Assembly: GCF_001907195.1 (NCBI RefSeq) | Contig: NZ_LVWA01000013.1 | Span: forward strand, 62,001-126,000 | Origin: Pontibacter flavimaris | GTDB taxonomy: Bacteria; Bacteroidota; Bacteroidia; Cytophagales; Hymenobacteraceae | DNA: 64,000 nucleotides | Direction of reading: 5' to 3' | Part shown: piece by piece, positions 50,107 to 58,510 of the stretch | How positions within the stretch are numbered: position 1 is the stretch's first letter | Layout: the number at the start of each line of letters is the position of its first letter | The notes under the pieces: generated by a model | What the model saw: only the letters and a program-made list of their open reading frames with translations | Told to the model about the DNA's origin: nothing | Database searches by the model: none | Translations under genes and position numbers: made by a program

Positions 50107-52611
50107 ATGAAGAAGCATTTACTACTGATCCTGCTTGGCCTGAGCACCACGGCGGGATGGGCACAGGCGCCGCAGCAGGCAAGCCCGCAACAACAGCAAG
50201 CCACCATGCCTGCCCCGAAAGGAAACGCCAGAATCAGCGGTGTGGTGCTGGATGCCGACACCAGGAAGCCTGTGGAGTTCGCCACCGTGGCCCTCATCAA
50301 CCTGAGCACCGGCAAGGCGATCGACGGCACCATGGCCGACGACAAAGGCAGCTTCACGATCCAGAAAGTGGCGGCCGGCAAGTATAAACTCAACGTGTCG
50401 TTTCTGGGCTACCAGCAGCAGGTGGTGGAGAACGTCACCATCGCCTCTGATAACGCCGAGGTGAACGTGGGCACGATCTCGCTGGCCTCTGACACCAAGA
50501 AACTGAGCGAGGTGGTGATTACCGGCGAGAAGCCGCTGGTGGAAGAGAAAATCGACCGCACGGTGTACAACGCCGAGAAAGACATTACCAACGCCGGCGG
50601 CAACGCTGCCGACGTGCTGCAGAAAGTGCCGGCCCTGAGCGTGGACACCGACGGCAACGTGCAGCTGCGCGGCAGCGGCAACGTGCGCGTGCTCATCAAC
50701 AACAAGCCGTCTTCCATCATGGCGGGCAGCGTGGCCGATGCACTCAAGCAGATACCGGCGGATATGATCAAAACCGTGGAAGTGATCACCAGCCCGTCAG
50801 CCAAGTATGACGCTGAAGGAACGGCAGGCATCATCAACATCATTACCAAAAAAGACAATGGACTGGAAGGTGTGAGCGGCTCTGTAGCAGTTACGGGCGG
50901 CACGCGCGCCAGCAACGGCAACGCCAGCCTGAACGTGCGTCGCGGCAAGCTGGGCATCAATGCCACCGGCAGCGGGGTGCACTTCTACAACCACGGCGAC
51001 ATGAGCAACATTACCACCTTTAACAATGAGGATGGGTTGCAGAGCAGGCGTGAGCAGTACGGCGACACCAAGATCCGGGGTGCCTTTATGAATGCGCAGC
51101 TCGGTTTCGACTACGACATCAATGCCAAAAACACTATCTCGGGTGGCGTGCGCCGCAACGGCGGCCAGTTCAGAATGGAGAACGACCAGCTGCAGCGCTT
51201 CACTGAGAACGGCGTGGAAGATCCGGCTTATACGTTCAACACCGACATCGAGAACCGCAACAAGCGCCTGGGCACGGACCTGAACCTGGACTATGTGCAT
51301 ACGTTCGGGAAACAGGGCCAGGAACTGGCGATCCTGTCGCAGTACACCATGACCGACACCGACACCCGCAACTACCAGGACCGCTATACTGCCGGCGAGG
51401 AGCCATTCTTCCTGCAGCGCAACAACAACGACGGCGCCAACAACGAGCTGACCTTCCAGGCCGATTACGTGCAGCCTTTCGACAACAAGACCACGCTGGA
51501 ACTGGGCGCCAAGTCCATCTTCCGGGATGTGAAGAGCGACGGCTTCTACCGCGATATTTTTGTGGCAGAGAACGGTTCGGCTAACAGTAACCTGAACTTC
51601 GATTATGCGCAGGATGTGTACGCCTCCTACTTTACCTACGGCTTTGCCCTTAAGAAACTCAACTTTAAAGTAGGTACCCGTTACGAGCACACCGAAATCG
51701 AGGGTGATTACTTTCAGGTGCTGGAGAACGGCAGCCAGGAGCGTGAGAAGTACTCCGACAGCTACGACAACCTGATCCCAAGTATAGCTTTGTCTTATAC
51801 GTTGAAGGAGAAGCATACGCTAAAGGCCAACTTCACGCAGCGTATCCAGCGCCCGTCGCTGTTCTTCCTGAACCCATTTGACCAGGAACAGGCACCCGGA
51901 ACAATCGTGCGCGGTAATCCTCGCCTGGATGCCGAGTTGACCAACCTGTACGAGTTAGGCTACAGCACCTACTTCAAAACGGCCTCCGTCAGCGCCAACC
52001 TGTACATGCGCGAAACGGATAACGCCATCGAGACAGTGCCGGACCTGGAGGGTGATAACACCATCCTCACTTTTGCCAACGTGGCTCAGAACAAGACCTA
52101 CGGCGTCAGCCTGTTCGGATCTGTTAAGCCTGTAAAGGCCTGGTCGGTGAGCGGCAGCGGAAACGTTTACTACGTGGACCTGAAGAGCTCGCTGTACGAA
52201 AACAGCGGCTGGATGTATAACATCAACGGTAATACCTCCTATGACTTTGGCAAAGGCTTCAGCGCCCAGTTTAACGGCGGCTTCAACTCGCGCAGAATAC
52301 AGCTGCAGGGCAAGTTTGCCTCCTTCTCGTACCACTCGCTGGCCTTTAAGAAAGAGCTGTTTGAAGGCAAAGGCGGCCTGAGCCTGGGCCTGGATAACCC
52401 CTTCCGCAAGAGCATGAAGATGAACAACGACGTGGAGGCCATCGACTTCACCCAGCGCATGCGCATCAACAACTACAACCGCGGTGCCCGCGTTACCTTC
52501 GATTACCGCTTCGGAAAGATGGAGAAGCAGAAGCAGCCGCGCCGCAAGCGCAGCATCCGCAACGACGACACCAAGCAAGGCGACGGCAACGGCGGGGCCG
52601 GCGGCATCTAA
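50107..52611 (+). CDS. TonB-dependent receptor-type outer-membrane protein
   Basis: The 834-residue protein has a signal peptide, a carboxypeptidase-regulatory-like Ig domain (ARISGVVLDADTRKPVEFAT to about residue 130) and a plug (DVLQKVPALSVDTDGNVQLR). A large barrel of the OMP_b-brl_3 type is rich in DNN, YEL and RGN turns. The end is Arg/Gly-rich and does not close with an aromatic residue. It should transport or bind a large substrate at the outer membrane using TonB energy. No SusD partner or regulator is adjacent, so substrate is unknown. Confidence 0.92.
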   Translation: MKKHLLLILLGLSTTAGWAQAPQQASPQQQQATMPAPKGNARISGVVLDADTRKPVEFATVALINLSTGKAIDGTMADDKGSFTIQKVAAGKYKLNVSFLGYQQQVVENVTIASDNAEVNVGTISLASDTKKLSEVVITGEKPLVEEKIDRTVYNAEKDITNAGGNAADVLQKVPALSVDTDGNVQLRGSGNVRVLINNKPSSIMAGSVADALKQIPADMIKTVEVITSPSAKYDAEGTAGIINIITKKDNGLEGVSGSVAVTGGTRASNGNASLNVRRGKLGINATGSGVHFYNHGDMSNITTFNNEDGLQSRREQYGDTKIRGAFMNAQLGFDYDINAKNTISGGVRRNGGQFRMENDQLQRFTENGVEDPAYTFNTDIENRNKRLGTDLNLDYVHTFGKQGQELAILSQYTMTDTDTRNYQDRYTAGEEPFFLQRNNNDGANNELTFQADYVQPFDNKTTLELGAKSIFRDVKSDGFYRDIFVAENGSANSNLNFDYAQDVYASYFTYGFALKKLNFKVGTRYEHTEIEGDYFQVLENGSQEREKYSDSYDNLIPSIALSYTLKEKHTLKANFTQRIQRPSLFFLNPFDQEQAPGTIVRGNPRLDAELTNLYELGYSTYFKTASVSANLYMRETDNAIETVPDLEGDNTILTFANVAQNKTYGVSLFGSVKPVKAWSVSGSGNVYYVDLKSSLYENSGWMYNINGNTSYDFGKGFSAQFNGGFNSRRIQLQGKFASFSYHSLAFKKELFEGKGGLSLGLDNPFRKSMKMNNDVEAIDFTQRMRINNYNRGARVTFDYRFGKMEKQKQPRRKRSIRNDDTKQGDGNGGAGGI

Positions 52612-52644
52612 GCCCCAAAAGTATAACTACTACCTATCTACCCG

Positions 52645-52679
52645 GACTCCCCGCCAGCGTTGGCGGGGAGTCTTTTTTT
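52645..52679 (+). terminator. Rho-independent terminator
   Basis: GACTCCCCGCC pairs with GGCGGGGAGTC and seven T follow. Confidence 0.92.
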
Positions 52680-52748
52680 GCACGCTTTCCGGCCCGTTTT
52701 TTAGCCGGCGGCGATGGCAGAGTGGCCGGATTTGCTTAAGCTTGCAGT

Positions 52749-53411
52749 ATGGCTTTATCTTCTGGATCGGATACCCTGCGCAACTGGGTGATTCGCTATA
52801 CTTTCTTTTTCCTGGGGCTTGTTTTGTTTGGCCTCGGGGTGGGTATCTCGGTGAAGGTGCGGCACCTGGGCCTGCACCCCTGGGATGTGCTGAACGTGGC
52901 CATCTCGGAGAGATTCGGCTGGAGCATCGGCACCTGGAGCGTGCTGGTGGGCATGGCGCTCATACTGGTCTCGCTCTTCATTAGCCGGAAGTACGTCAAC
53001 ATCGGCACGTTCCTCAACGCGCTGCTCATCGGCCCCTTCATGGACTTTTTCCTGTGGCTGGACATTCTTCCGGAAGCAACCCATACCTGGCTTGATTACG
53101 TGTGGCTGCTGCTGGCTATACTTGTTACGGGCATGGCCGGTGGCCTGTATGTGGCGGGAGGCATAGGGGCCGGCCCCCGCGACGGCTTCATGCTGACGAT
53201 CTCGGACCGCACCAAGCTATCGGTGAGTAAGGCCCGGATGGCGGTGGAAAGTGTTGTGCTGGTGATCGGTTTCCTTTTAGGCGGCCCGATCCATGTGGTG
53301 ACGTTTCTCTACACGTTTATCCTGAGCCCCGTTTTCCAGGTATCGTTGAAGGTGTTTGCCAGGCTTAGGGAGGCGCTGAGCGAGGAGCGGCCGGAGGAAG
53401 TGAACGTATAA
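52749..53411 (+). CDS. YczE/YitT-like membrane protein
   Basis: The 220-residue protein has five to six spans and the family segments FGLGVGISVKVRHLGLHPWDVL, then GTFLNALLIGPFMDFFL and GAGPRDGFML. The DUF161/YczE family is known from Bacillus as a membrane protein of unknown transport function. A convergent terminator follows. Confidence 0.85.
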   Translation: MALSSGSDTLRNWVIRYTFFFLGLVLFGLGVGISVKVRHLGLHPWDVLNVAISERFGWSIGTWSVLVGMALILVSLFISRKYVNIGTFLNALLIGPFMDFFLWLDILPEATHTWLDYVWLLLAILVTGMAGGLYVAGGIGAGPRDGFMLTISDRTKLSVSKARMAVESVVLVIGFLLGGPIHVVTFLYTFILSPVFQVSLKVFARLREALSEERPEEVNV

Positions 53412-53426
53412 AAGGAGCTAAGAGCG

Positions 53427-53453
53427 AAAAAGCAGCCGTAGGGCTGCTTTTTT
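53427..53453. terminator. Bidirectional terminator
   Basis: AAAAAGCAGCC pairs with GGCTGCTTTTT across a short loop, between convergent genes. Confidence 0.88.
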
Positions 53454-53454
53454 G

Positions 53455-53724
53455 TTACTTGAGAGTTTCGTAAAGCCTTTTCGTTTTCACGTGCAGCGAA
53501 AACCAGTCGTAGTTGCTGCGAAGCATGCTGAAGTTACTTCCTTCCACCACACCATTCACGCCTTTTTTGGCAAGCGCATCCGCAATAACGTTGTCCTCAA
53601 TCACAAAAGAGTCTACCACCAGACCCCCGTTCACAAAAGAGCAAGCCAATCCTTTGTCGTCTGTTTTGTAAAGCAGCGTATTGCTTTCCTTTAATCCTTT
53701 CTCGATTCTTTCTAATTCTTTCAT
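53455..53724 (-). CDS. Small hypothetical protein (89 aa)
   Basis: The 89-residue cytosolic protein (MKELERIEKGLKESNTLLY, then VVDSFVIEDNVIADALAKKG) has ordered composition and no motif I know. It is supported by a clean start and its convergent terminator. The role is unknown. Confidence 0.6.
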   Translation of the reverse strand: MKELERIEKGLKESNTLLYKTDDKGLACSFVNGGLVVDSFVIEDNVIADALAKKGVNGVVEGSNFSMLRSNYDWFSLHVKTKRLYETLK

Positions 53725-54195
53725 AGTATTAAGCTTCTAGGGTATATACATGCTAAATTTCCTGATAGTTCAAATCAAGAGAAGAAAATCACAAGTTTTT
53801 GCCCGAAATGGGTAAAAAGTTCAGGAAACAGTGTGGACAAACCCTAGATTCGTTCAATTCGCTTCGTGCTATACTTTAAGCGCATTGTTTTGTTATAACA
53901 CTGACCTTTGCTGCAGCACCCTAGTCCCTGCAGCAAAGATGCAACTAAGCTCAAGTAGCTAATAACCAAATATATAGATTCTATGTTATTAGAAAGATAA
54001 GTTTGAATGATTTTCTCAGCAAAGCGCCTCGTCAGACAGTAACCGACTGGTGCAGAACAGGATTCTTCAGAAAGAGGCGGCCCTTCTAATATGATTTTTA
54101 GAAGTCCGGGTTTAAAAGTGAAAAAGCAGGAGAATCTCGCCCTCTTTTACCGGGGATAAGCGCTTACGCCCGGAGGGGCATGCTGACATGATGCA
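53725..54195. other. Spacer without recognisable gene
   Basis: This AT-rich, low-motif-density stretch has no convincing ORF, hairpin or repeat module. With the relic that follows it looks like a decayed former gene region. Confidence 0.4.
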
Positions 54196-54330
54196 TCATT
54201 TCTCCTGCGAGAACAGCCACGGCAGCAGCTCGGGCTCCCGGAAGGCATTGTCCCAACTGTTGTGATTTACGATCACGAAGTTAGGAGAAGCAATTGCGCA
54301 ATCCTGTATACGTCCAGGAGTTGTTACAGG
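54196..54330 (-). pseudogene. Relic of an alpha/beta-hydrolase (C-terminal end)
   Basis: The reverse-strand reading IVNHNSWDNAFREPEL and LLPWLFSQEK to a TGA at 54196 matches the C-terminus of Bacteroidota dienelactone/esterase-type hydrolases, where HNSWD holds the catalytic His. Upstream of about 54330 the homology stops, so only 30-45 residues survive. Confidence 0.5.
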
Positions 54331-54699
54331 CAAAAGTAAAGTTCAAAAAGTACCATATACGATGTGTACCAAGGAGCGATTTCTGCAAATTATCGCCGGA
54401 CTATGGACAGATCGGGTCCATTGCGTTCATCATTGGCTGGCCACTTCTGTATAGTATAAGGTAGCGTATCGCAGTGCTACACGTTCTTAATGGTAGTGTT
54501 CTGTTCCACAACGCTTTCCTAGATCAGGAAACACCCTTGCCAGTCGTAACTCCCATAGCCTGTACTTTATTAAACGACCGGATGCAGGCATCCACCCTGG
54601 TTTGCCCGGTTATACTTTATTTGGTAGTCCTACTCATCAACATCCACTCGCCGTACGCGTACTTTCTATACTTGTACATTATTAAAAGCAGAGAAAGCT

Positions 54700-55338
54700 A
54701 TGTCGATAAAAGATATTTTTAACAAGGTAAAGAAAGAGGCCAAGGTGCTATTGGGCGAGGAAGCCAAAGACAAGCGCTACCAAAACGAGAACACCTACCC
54801 TACCGAGCAGGAGGCCATTGCGGCCTTTGAACGCTCCAGGCAAAAGCTCTTTGATGTGAATGACTGGACCAAGCTCTCCGGCATTAACTCCACGTTTGAA
54901 CTCTACGATAACCACGGACGCCACACCTCGGCGCTTAAGCCGGAGCTTGGCTACTACATGAAAATCATTCTGCCTGCCTCTACCATCGAGAACTGGGTAG
55001 AGGTAACAGATATACGCGAGGAGGAGAACCTGGCCGAGTTTACCGTGCAGCCGAGTGAGAAGCCGAAAGAACTGGGAGAGGGCGAAGCGGATGTGGAACA
55101 TTTCTTCGCCAAGGAAGCCAGCAGCACCTTCAGGGTAACACGCGAGGGCAATACCATTCACGGGTACGAGATCGGTAAAAACGAGGCCATTAACAACCAG
55201 GGCGAGGATGCCGGCAACCGTGCCGTGCTGAACACTTTTGTGGCCGAGGGCGGCTGGGCCATCTTCCAGCAGCTGCAGTGGGACAAGCTAACCCGCTACC
55301 TGGTGCACCTGGAGGAGAAAAAGGAGGCTCAACAATAG
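54700..55338 (+). CDS. Hypothetical protein (212 aa) with a duplicated tail elsewhere
   Basis: The 212-residue acidic, soluble protein (MSIKDIFNKVKKEAKVLLGEE, ending WDKLTRYLVHLEEKKEAQQ) has no signal peptide or recognised motif. A segment of its last about 40 residues recurs at 63296-63433, nearly identical over NRAVLNTFVAEG and QQLQWDKLTRYLVHLEEKK, showing partial duplication. The function is unknown. It has a terminator and is monocistronic. Confidence 0.72.
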   Translation: MSIKDIFNKVKKEAKVLLGEEAKDKRYQNENTYPTEQEAIAAFERSRQKLFDVNDWTKLSGINSTFELYDNHGRHTSALKPELGYYMKIILPASTIENWVEVTDIREEENLAEFTVQPSEKPKELGEGEADVEHFFAKEASSTFRVTREGNTIHGYEIGKNEAINNQGEDAGNRAVLNTFVAEGGWAIFQQLQWDKLTRYLVHLEEKKEAQQ

Positions 55339-55371
55339 GTAAAGACACGTTACTCCGCCTGAATGCAGGGA

Positions 55372-55401
55372 AAGCGGCCACTACTACGGTAGCGGCCGCT
55401 T
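55372..55401 (+). terminator. Rho-independent terminator
   Basis: AAGCGGCCACTA pairs with TAGCGGCCGCTT (one mismatch) and eight T follow. Confidence 0.82.
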
Positions 55402-55574
55402 TTTTTTCGCCCTCCACACTATAAAGAGCAGGTAAAGCAACAGCAGCAGCAACCCTATCCTCATGATACCGTTGCAAACAATACAGATGTATATACAAGA
55501 ATATCAGATAGTTGCACTAAAAATAGCTATACACATATGTTTTAAAGCAATCTTTAACACTAACAGTAAAACAA

Positions 55575-57359
55575 ATGAGCAAGCAAGTTGGGGACTTTAT
55601 TATTGAGCGTGTAAGAGAATGGGGTATCACCCGCATTTTTGGTTTTCCGGGCGACGGTATTAACGGGCTGATGGGTGCCTTAAGGAGAGCGGAGAATGAA
55701 GTAGACTTTATACAGGTACGCCACGAGGAAATGGCTGCTTTTATGGCTTGTGCCCATTCAAAGTTTACCGGTGAAGTGGGTGTTTGCATGGCCACCTCCG
55801 GCCCGGGAGCCATTCATCTGCTGAACGGGTTGTACGATGCCAAATTAGATCACCAGTCAGTGGTGGCTATTGTGGGGCAGCAGGCACGTATGGCCATGGG
55901 GGGGGATTATCAGCAGGAGGTAGATCTTATTTCGTTATTTAAAGATGTCGCCGGCGAGTATGTGCACATGATCATGGTGCCGGAGCAGGCGCGCCAGGTG
56001 GTAGACCGCGCTATCCGGATAGCCAAGGCCAAGCGCTGCGTTACATGCATTATTGTGCCCAACGATGTACAGGAACTGGAGGCCGTGGAGCAGGCGCCAC
56101 GCAAGCACGGCAGCGTGCATACCGGCGTAGGCCACGCCCTCACCAACGTAGTGCCGCCCCTGGAGGCACTGCAGCAGGCGGCTAACGTGCTGGATGAAGG
56201 CAAAAGAGTTTCTATCCTGATAGGTGCCGGTGCCCTGGGAGCAGCCGAGGAAGTAAAGCAGGTGGCAGAGCTTTTGGGAGCCGGGGTGGCCAAGGCCCTG
56301 CTCGGCAAAGCCGCCCTCGATGACCGGCTGCCTTACGTCACCGGCTCCATTGGGCTGCTGGGCACCGAGCCAAGCTGGGAAATGATGATCGACTGCGACA
56401 CTTTGCTGATGATCGGCAGTAGCTTTCCGTATTCTGAGTTCCTGCCGAAAGAGGGCGAAGCACGGGGTGTACAGATCGACATCGACGGCCGGATGCTGAG
56501 CCTGCGCTACCCGATGGAGGTAAACCTGCTCGGCGATACAAAAGCCACCTTACAAGCCCTGATCCCACTCCTGAAACGCAAAGAAGACCGCAGCTGGCAG
56601 GAGAAGATCATGGAGAACGTACATGACTGGTGGGAAGTAATAGAGGCTCGCGCCAGAAACGAAGCTAACCCGATCAACCCGCAACTGGTGTTCTCCGAGC
56701 TCTCCCCACGCCTGCCCGAAAACTGTATCATCACCTCCGACTCCGGCTCCTGCGCCAACTGGTTTGCCCGAAACTTGAGGGTGCGCGAAGGTATGATGGC
56801 CTCGCTGTCTGGCAACCTCGCTACCATGTGCCCGGGCGTACCGTATGCCATAGCCGCCAAATTTGCATTTCCCGAGCGTGTAGTCCTTGCTCTGGTAGGC
56901 GACGGTGCCATGCAAATGCTGGGGATCAATGGCCTGATCACCATCGCCAAATACTGGAAGCGCTGGAGCAACCCGAAACTGGTGATCATGGTGCTTAAGA
57001 ACCTTGACCTGAACCAGGTAACCTGGGAGCAGCGCGTGATGGTTGGAGATCCTGAATTTACCACGTCTCAGGATGTGCCGGACTTCCCTTACGCCCAGTA
57101 TGCCGAGATGCTTGGCTTAAAAGGAGTGAGAGTAGAAAAGCCAGAGGATATCGGCAGCGGCTGGGATGCCGTGTTAGGAGCAGACAGACCTGCTATTCTG
57201 GAAGTACACACCGATCCAAACGTTCCGACGATACCTCCCCATATTACTTTTGAGCAGACCGTGAAGTTTAGCAAAATGCTTGTAAAAGGCGATCCGCACG
57301 AAATCGGTATCATTAAGCAGACATTCAAAGACCTGGTAGAAGAAATTCTTCCACATTAA
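55575..57359 (+). CDS. Thiamine-pyrophosphate enzyme, pyruvate oxidase/acetolactate synthase-like
   Basis: The 594-residue protein has the three ThDP domains: IFGFPGDGINGLMGAL with Glu 51 in RHEEMAAF as the cofactor-activating residue, TSGPGAIHLLNGLYDA, then LVGDGAMQMLGINGL (about 441) and KNLDLNQ as the Mg-ThDP site. It would decarboxylate a 2-oxo acid such as pyruvate; the sequence alone does not choose oxidase from synthase. It begins a three-gene operon with an enolase-superfamily enzyme 32 bases later. Confidence 0.88.
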   Translation: MSKQVGDFIIERVREWGITRIFGFPGDGINGLMGALRRAENEVDFIQVRHEEMAAFMACAHSKFTGEVGVCMATSGPGAIHLLNGLYDAKLDHQSVVAIVGQQARMAMGGDYQQEVDLISLFKDVAGEYVHMIMVPEQARQVVDRAIRIAKAKRCVTCIIVPNDVQELEAVEQAPRKHGSVHTGVGHALTNVVPPLEALQQAANVLDEGKRVSILIGAGALGAAEEVKQVAELLGAGVAKALLGKAALDDRLPYVTGSIGLLGTEPSWEMMIDCDTLLMIGSSFPYSEFLPKEGEARGVQIDIDGRMLSLRYPMEVNLLGDTKATLQALIPLLKRKEDRSWQEKIMENVHDWWEVIEARARNEANPINPQLVFSELSPRLPENCIITSDSGSCANWFARNLRVREGMMASLSGNLATMCPGVPYAIAAKFAFPERVVLALVGDGAMQMLGINGLITIAKYWKRWSNPKLVIMVLKNLDLNQVTWEQRVMVGDPEFTTSQDVPDFPYAQYAEMLGLKGVRVEKPEDIGSGWDAVLGADRPAILEVHTDPNVPTIPPHITFEQTVKFSKMLVKGDPHEIGIIKQTFKDLVEEILPH

Positions 57360-57391
57360 GCTTGAGCCAGATGATACAATAGTTTAGTGCC

Positions 57392-58492
57392 ATGCCAGCC
57401 AATTCAGAAGCCATCACCAATCTAAAGGTAGCTGCCTATACCGTCCCGACGGATTATCCGGAGTCGGATGGGACGCTGCAATGGAACAGCACCACCATGG
57501 TACTGGTAGAACTGGAAGCAATGGGCCAGAGAGGCATCGGCTATACCTACGCCGATGCCTCTCTCTCCTCTTTTATAGCTACCACCCTGATGCAGCATGT
57601 AAAAGGGCAGCATCCTTTCAACACCCCAAAGATCTGGCAAGACATGCTCGTGGCAATCCGCAACGAAGGCAGTTGTGGCATGGCCATGATGGCAGTATCG
57701 GCAGTTGATAACGCCTTATGGGACCTGAAGGCGAAAATTCTGAACCTGCCACTGGCAAAGCTATTAGGGATGGTAAAATCAGAAGCGTTGCTCTACGGTA
57801 GTGGTGGCTTTACTTCCTATCCTATCGAAAGGCTGCAGCAGCAATTGGGTGGATGGGCCGACCATGGTTTTCAGCACGTCAAGATGAAGATCGGACGCGA
57901 TGCACAGGCAGATTTGGAGCGGGTACAAGCTGCCCGGGAAAGTATAGGCGACAACGTACAGCTCTTTGTAGATGCCAACGGGGCGTATGATGCTAAAACT
58001 GCCATAACGCAGGCGAAGGCTTTTGCGGACCATGGCGTTACCTGGTTTGAAGAGCCAGTATCCTCCGACGATCTTGCGGGGTTATACTTCATCCGGAATC
58101 ACACGCCGCCGGAAATCCGGGTGGCCGCAGGCGAGTACGGCTATAACATCGGCTACTTTAACCAAATGCTGAAACAACAGGCGGTAGACGTCTTACAGGC
58201 AGATGCCACCCGCTGCGGCGGCATCACGGGCTTTCTGAAAGCCGGTTACCTGTGCGAGGCCTATCACTTGCCTTTCTCCTTCCATTGCGCCCCCGCCCTG
58301 CACCTGCACCCTTGCCTGGCCCTTAACGCCTTCTACATCGGGGAATACTTTTACGACCATGCCCGCATCGAAAACCTGTTCTTTGAGGGTGTGCAGCAGC
58401 CCGGAAGCGGCAGGTTCAGCCCCGATCTTTCCCGCCCCGGCCTGGGATTGGAGTTCAGGCAGCAGGACGCCGCGAAATTTAAGGTCAACTAA
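57392..58492 (+). CDS. Enolase-superfamily enzyme (mandelate racemase/muconate lactonizing type)
   Basis: The 366-residue protein shows the (beta/alpha)8 acid-base groups: Lys 164 and Lys 166 in HVKMKIG, Asp 194 (VDANGAYD), Glu 220 and Glu 221 (WFEEP) and Glu 248 (AGEYGYN). Three of these are metal ligands. It abstracts a proton alpha to a carboxylate, e.g. dehydrating or racemising an acid sugar. Second in the operon. Confidence 0.88.
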   Translation: MPANSEAITNLKVAAYTVPTDYPESDGTLQWNSTTMVLVELEAMGQRGIGYTYADASLSSFIATTLMQHVKGQHPFNTPKIWQDMLVAIRNEGSCGMAMMAVSAVDNALWDLKAKILNLPLAKLLGMVKSEALLYGSGGFTSYPIERLQQQLGGWADHGFQHVKMKIGRDAQADLERVQAARESIGDNVQLFVDANGAYDAKTAITQAKAFADHGVTWFEEPVSSDDLAGLYFIRNHTPPEIRVAAGEYGYNIGYFNQMLKQQAVDVLQADATRCGGITGFLKAGYLCEAYHLPFSFHCAPALHLHPCLALNAFYIGEYFYDHARIENLFFEGVQQPGSGRFSPDLSRPGLGLEFRQQDAAKFKVN

Positions 58493-58510
58493 TCTTCAAG
58501 CTATGAAATC

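Noticed and set aside
52708-52748. tRNA-like GGCAGAGTGGCCGGA before the YczE gene
   Set aside because: It resembles a D-arm of type II tRNAs, but no anticodon arm, T-arm or acceptor stem follows.
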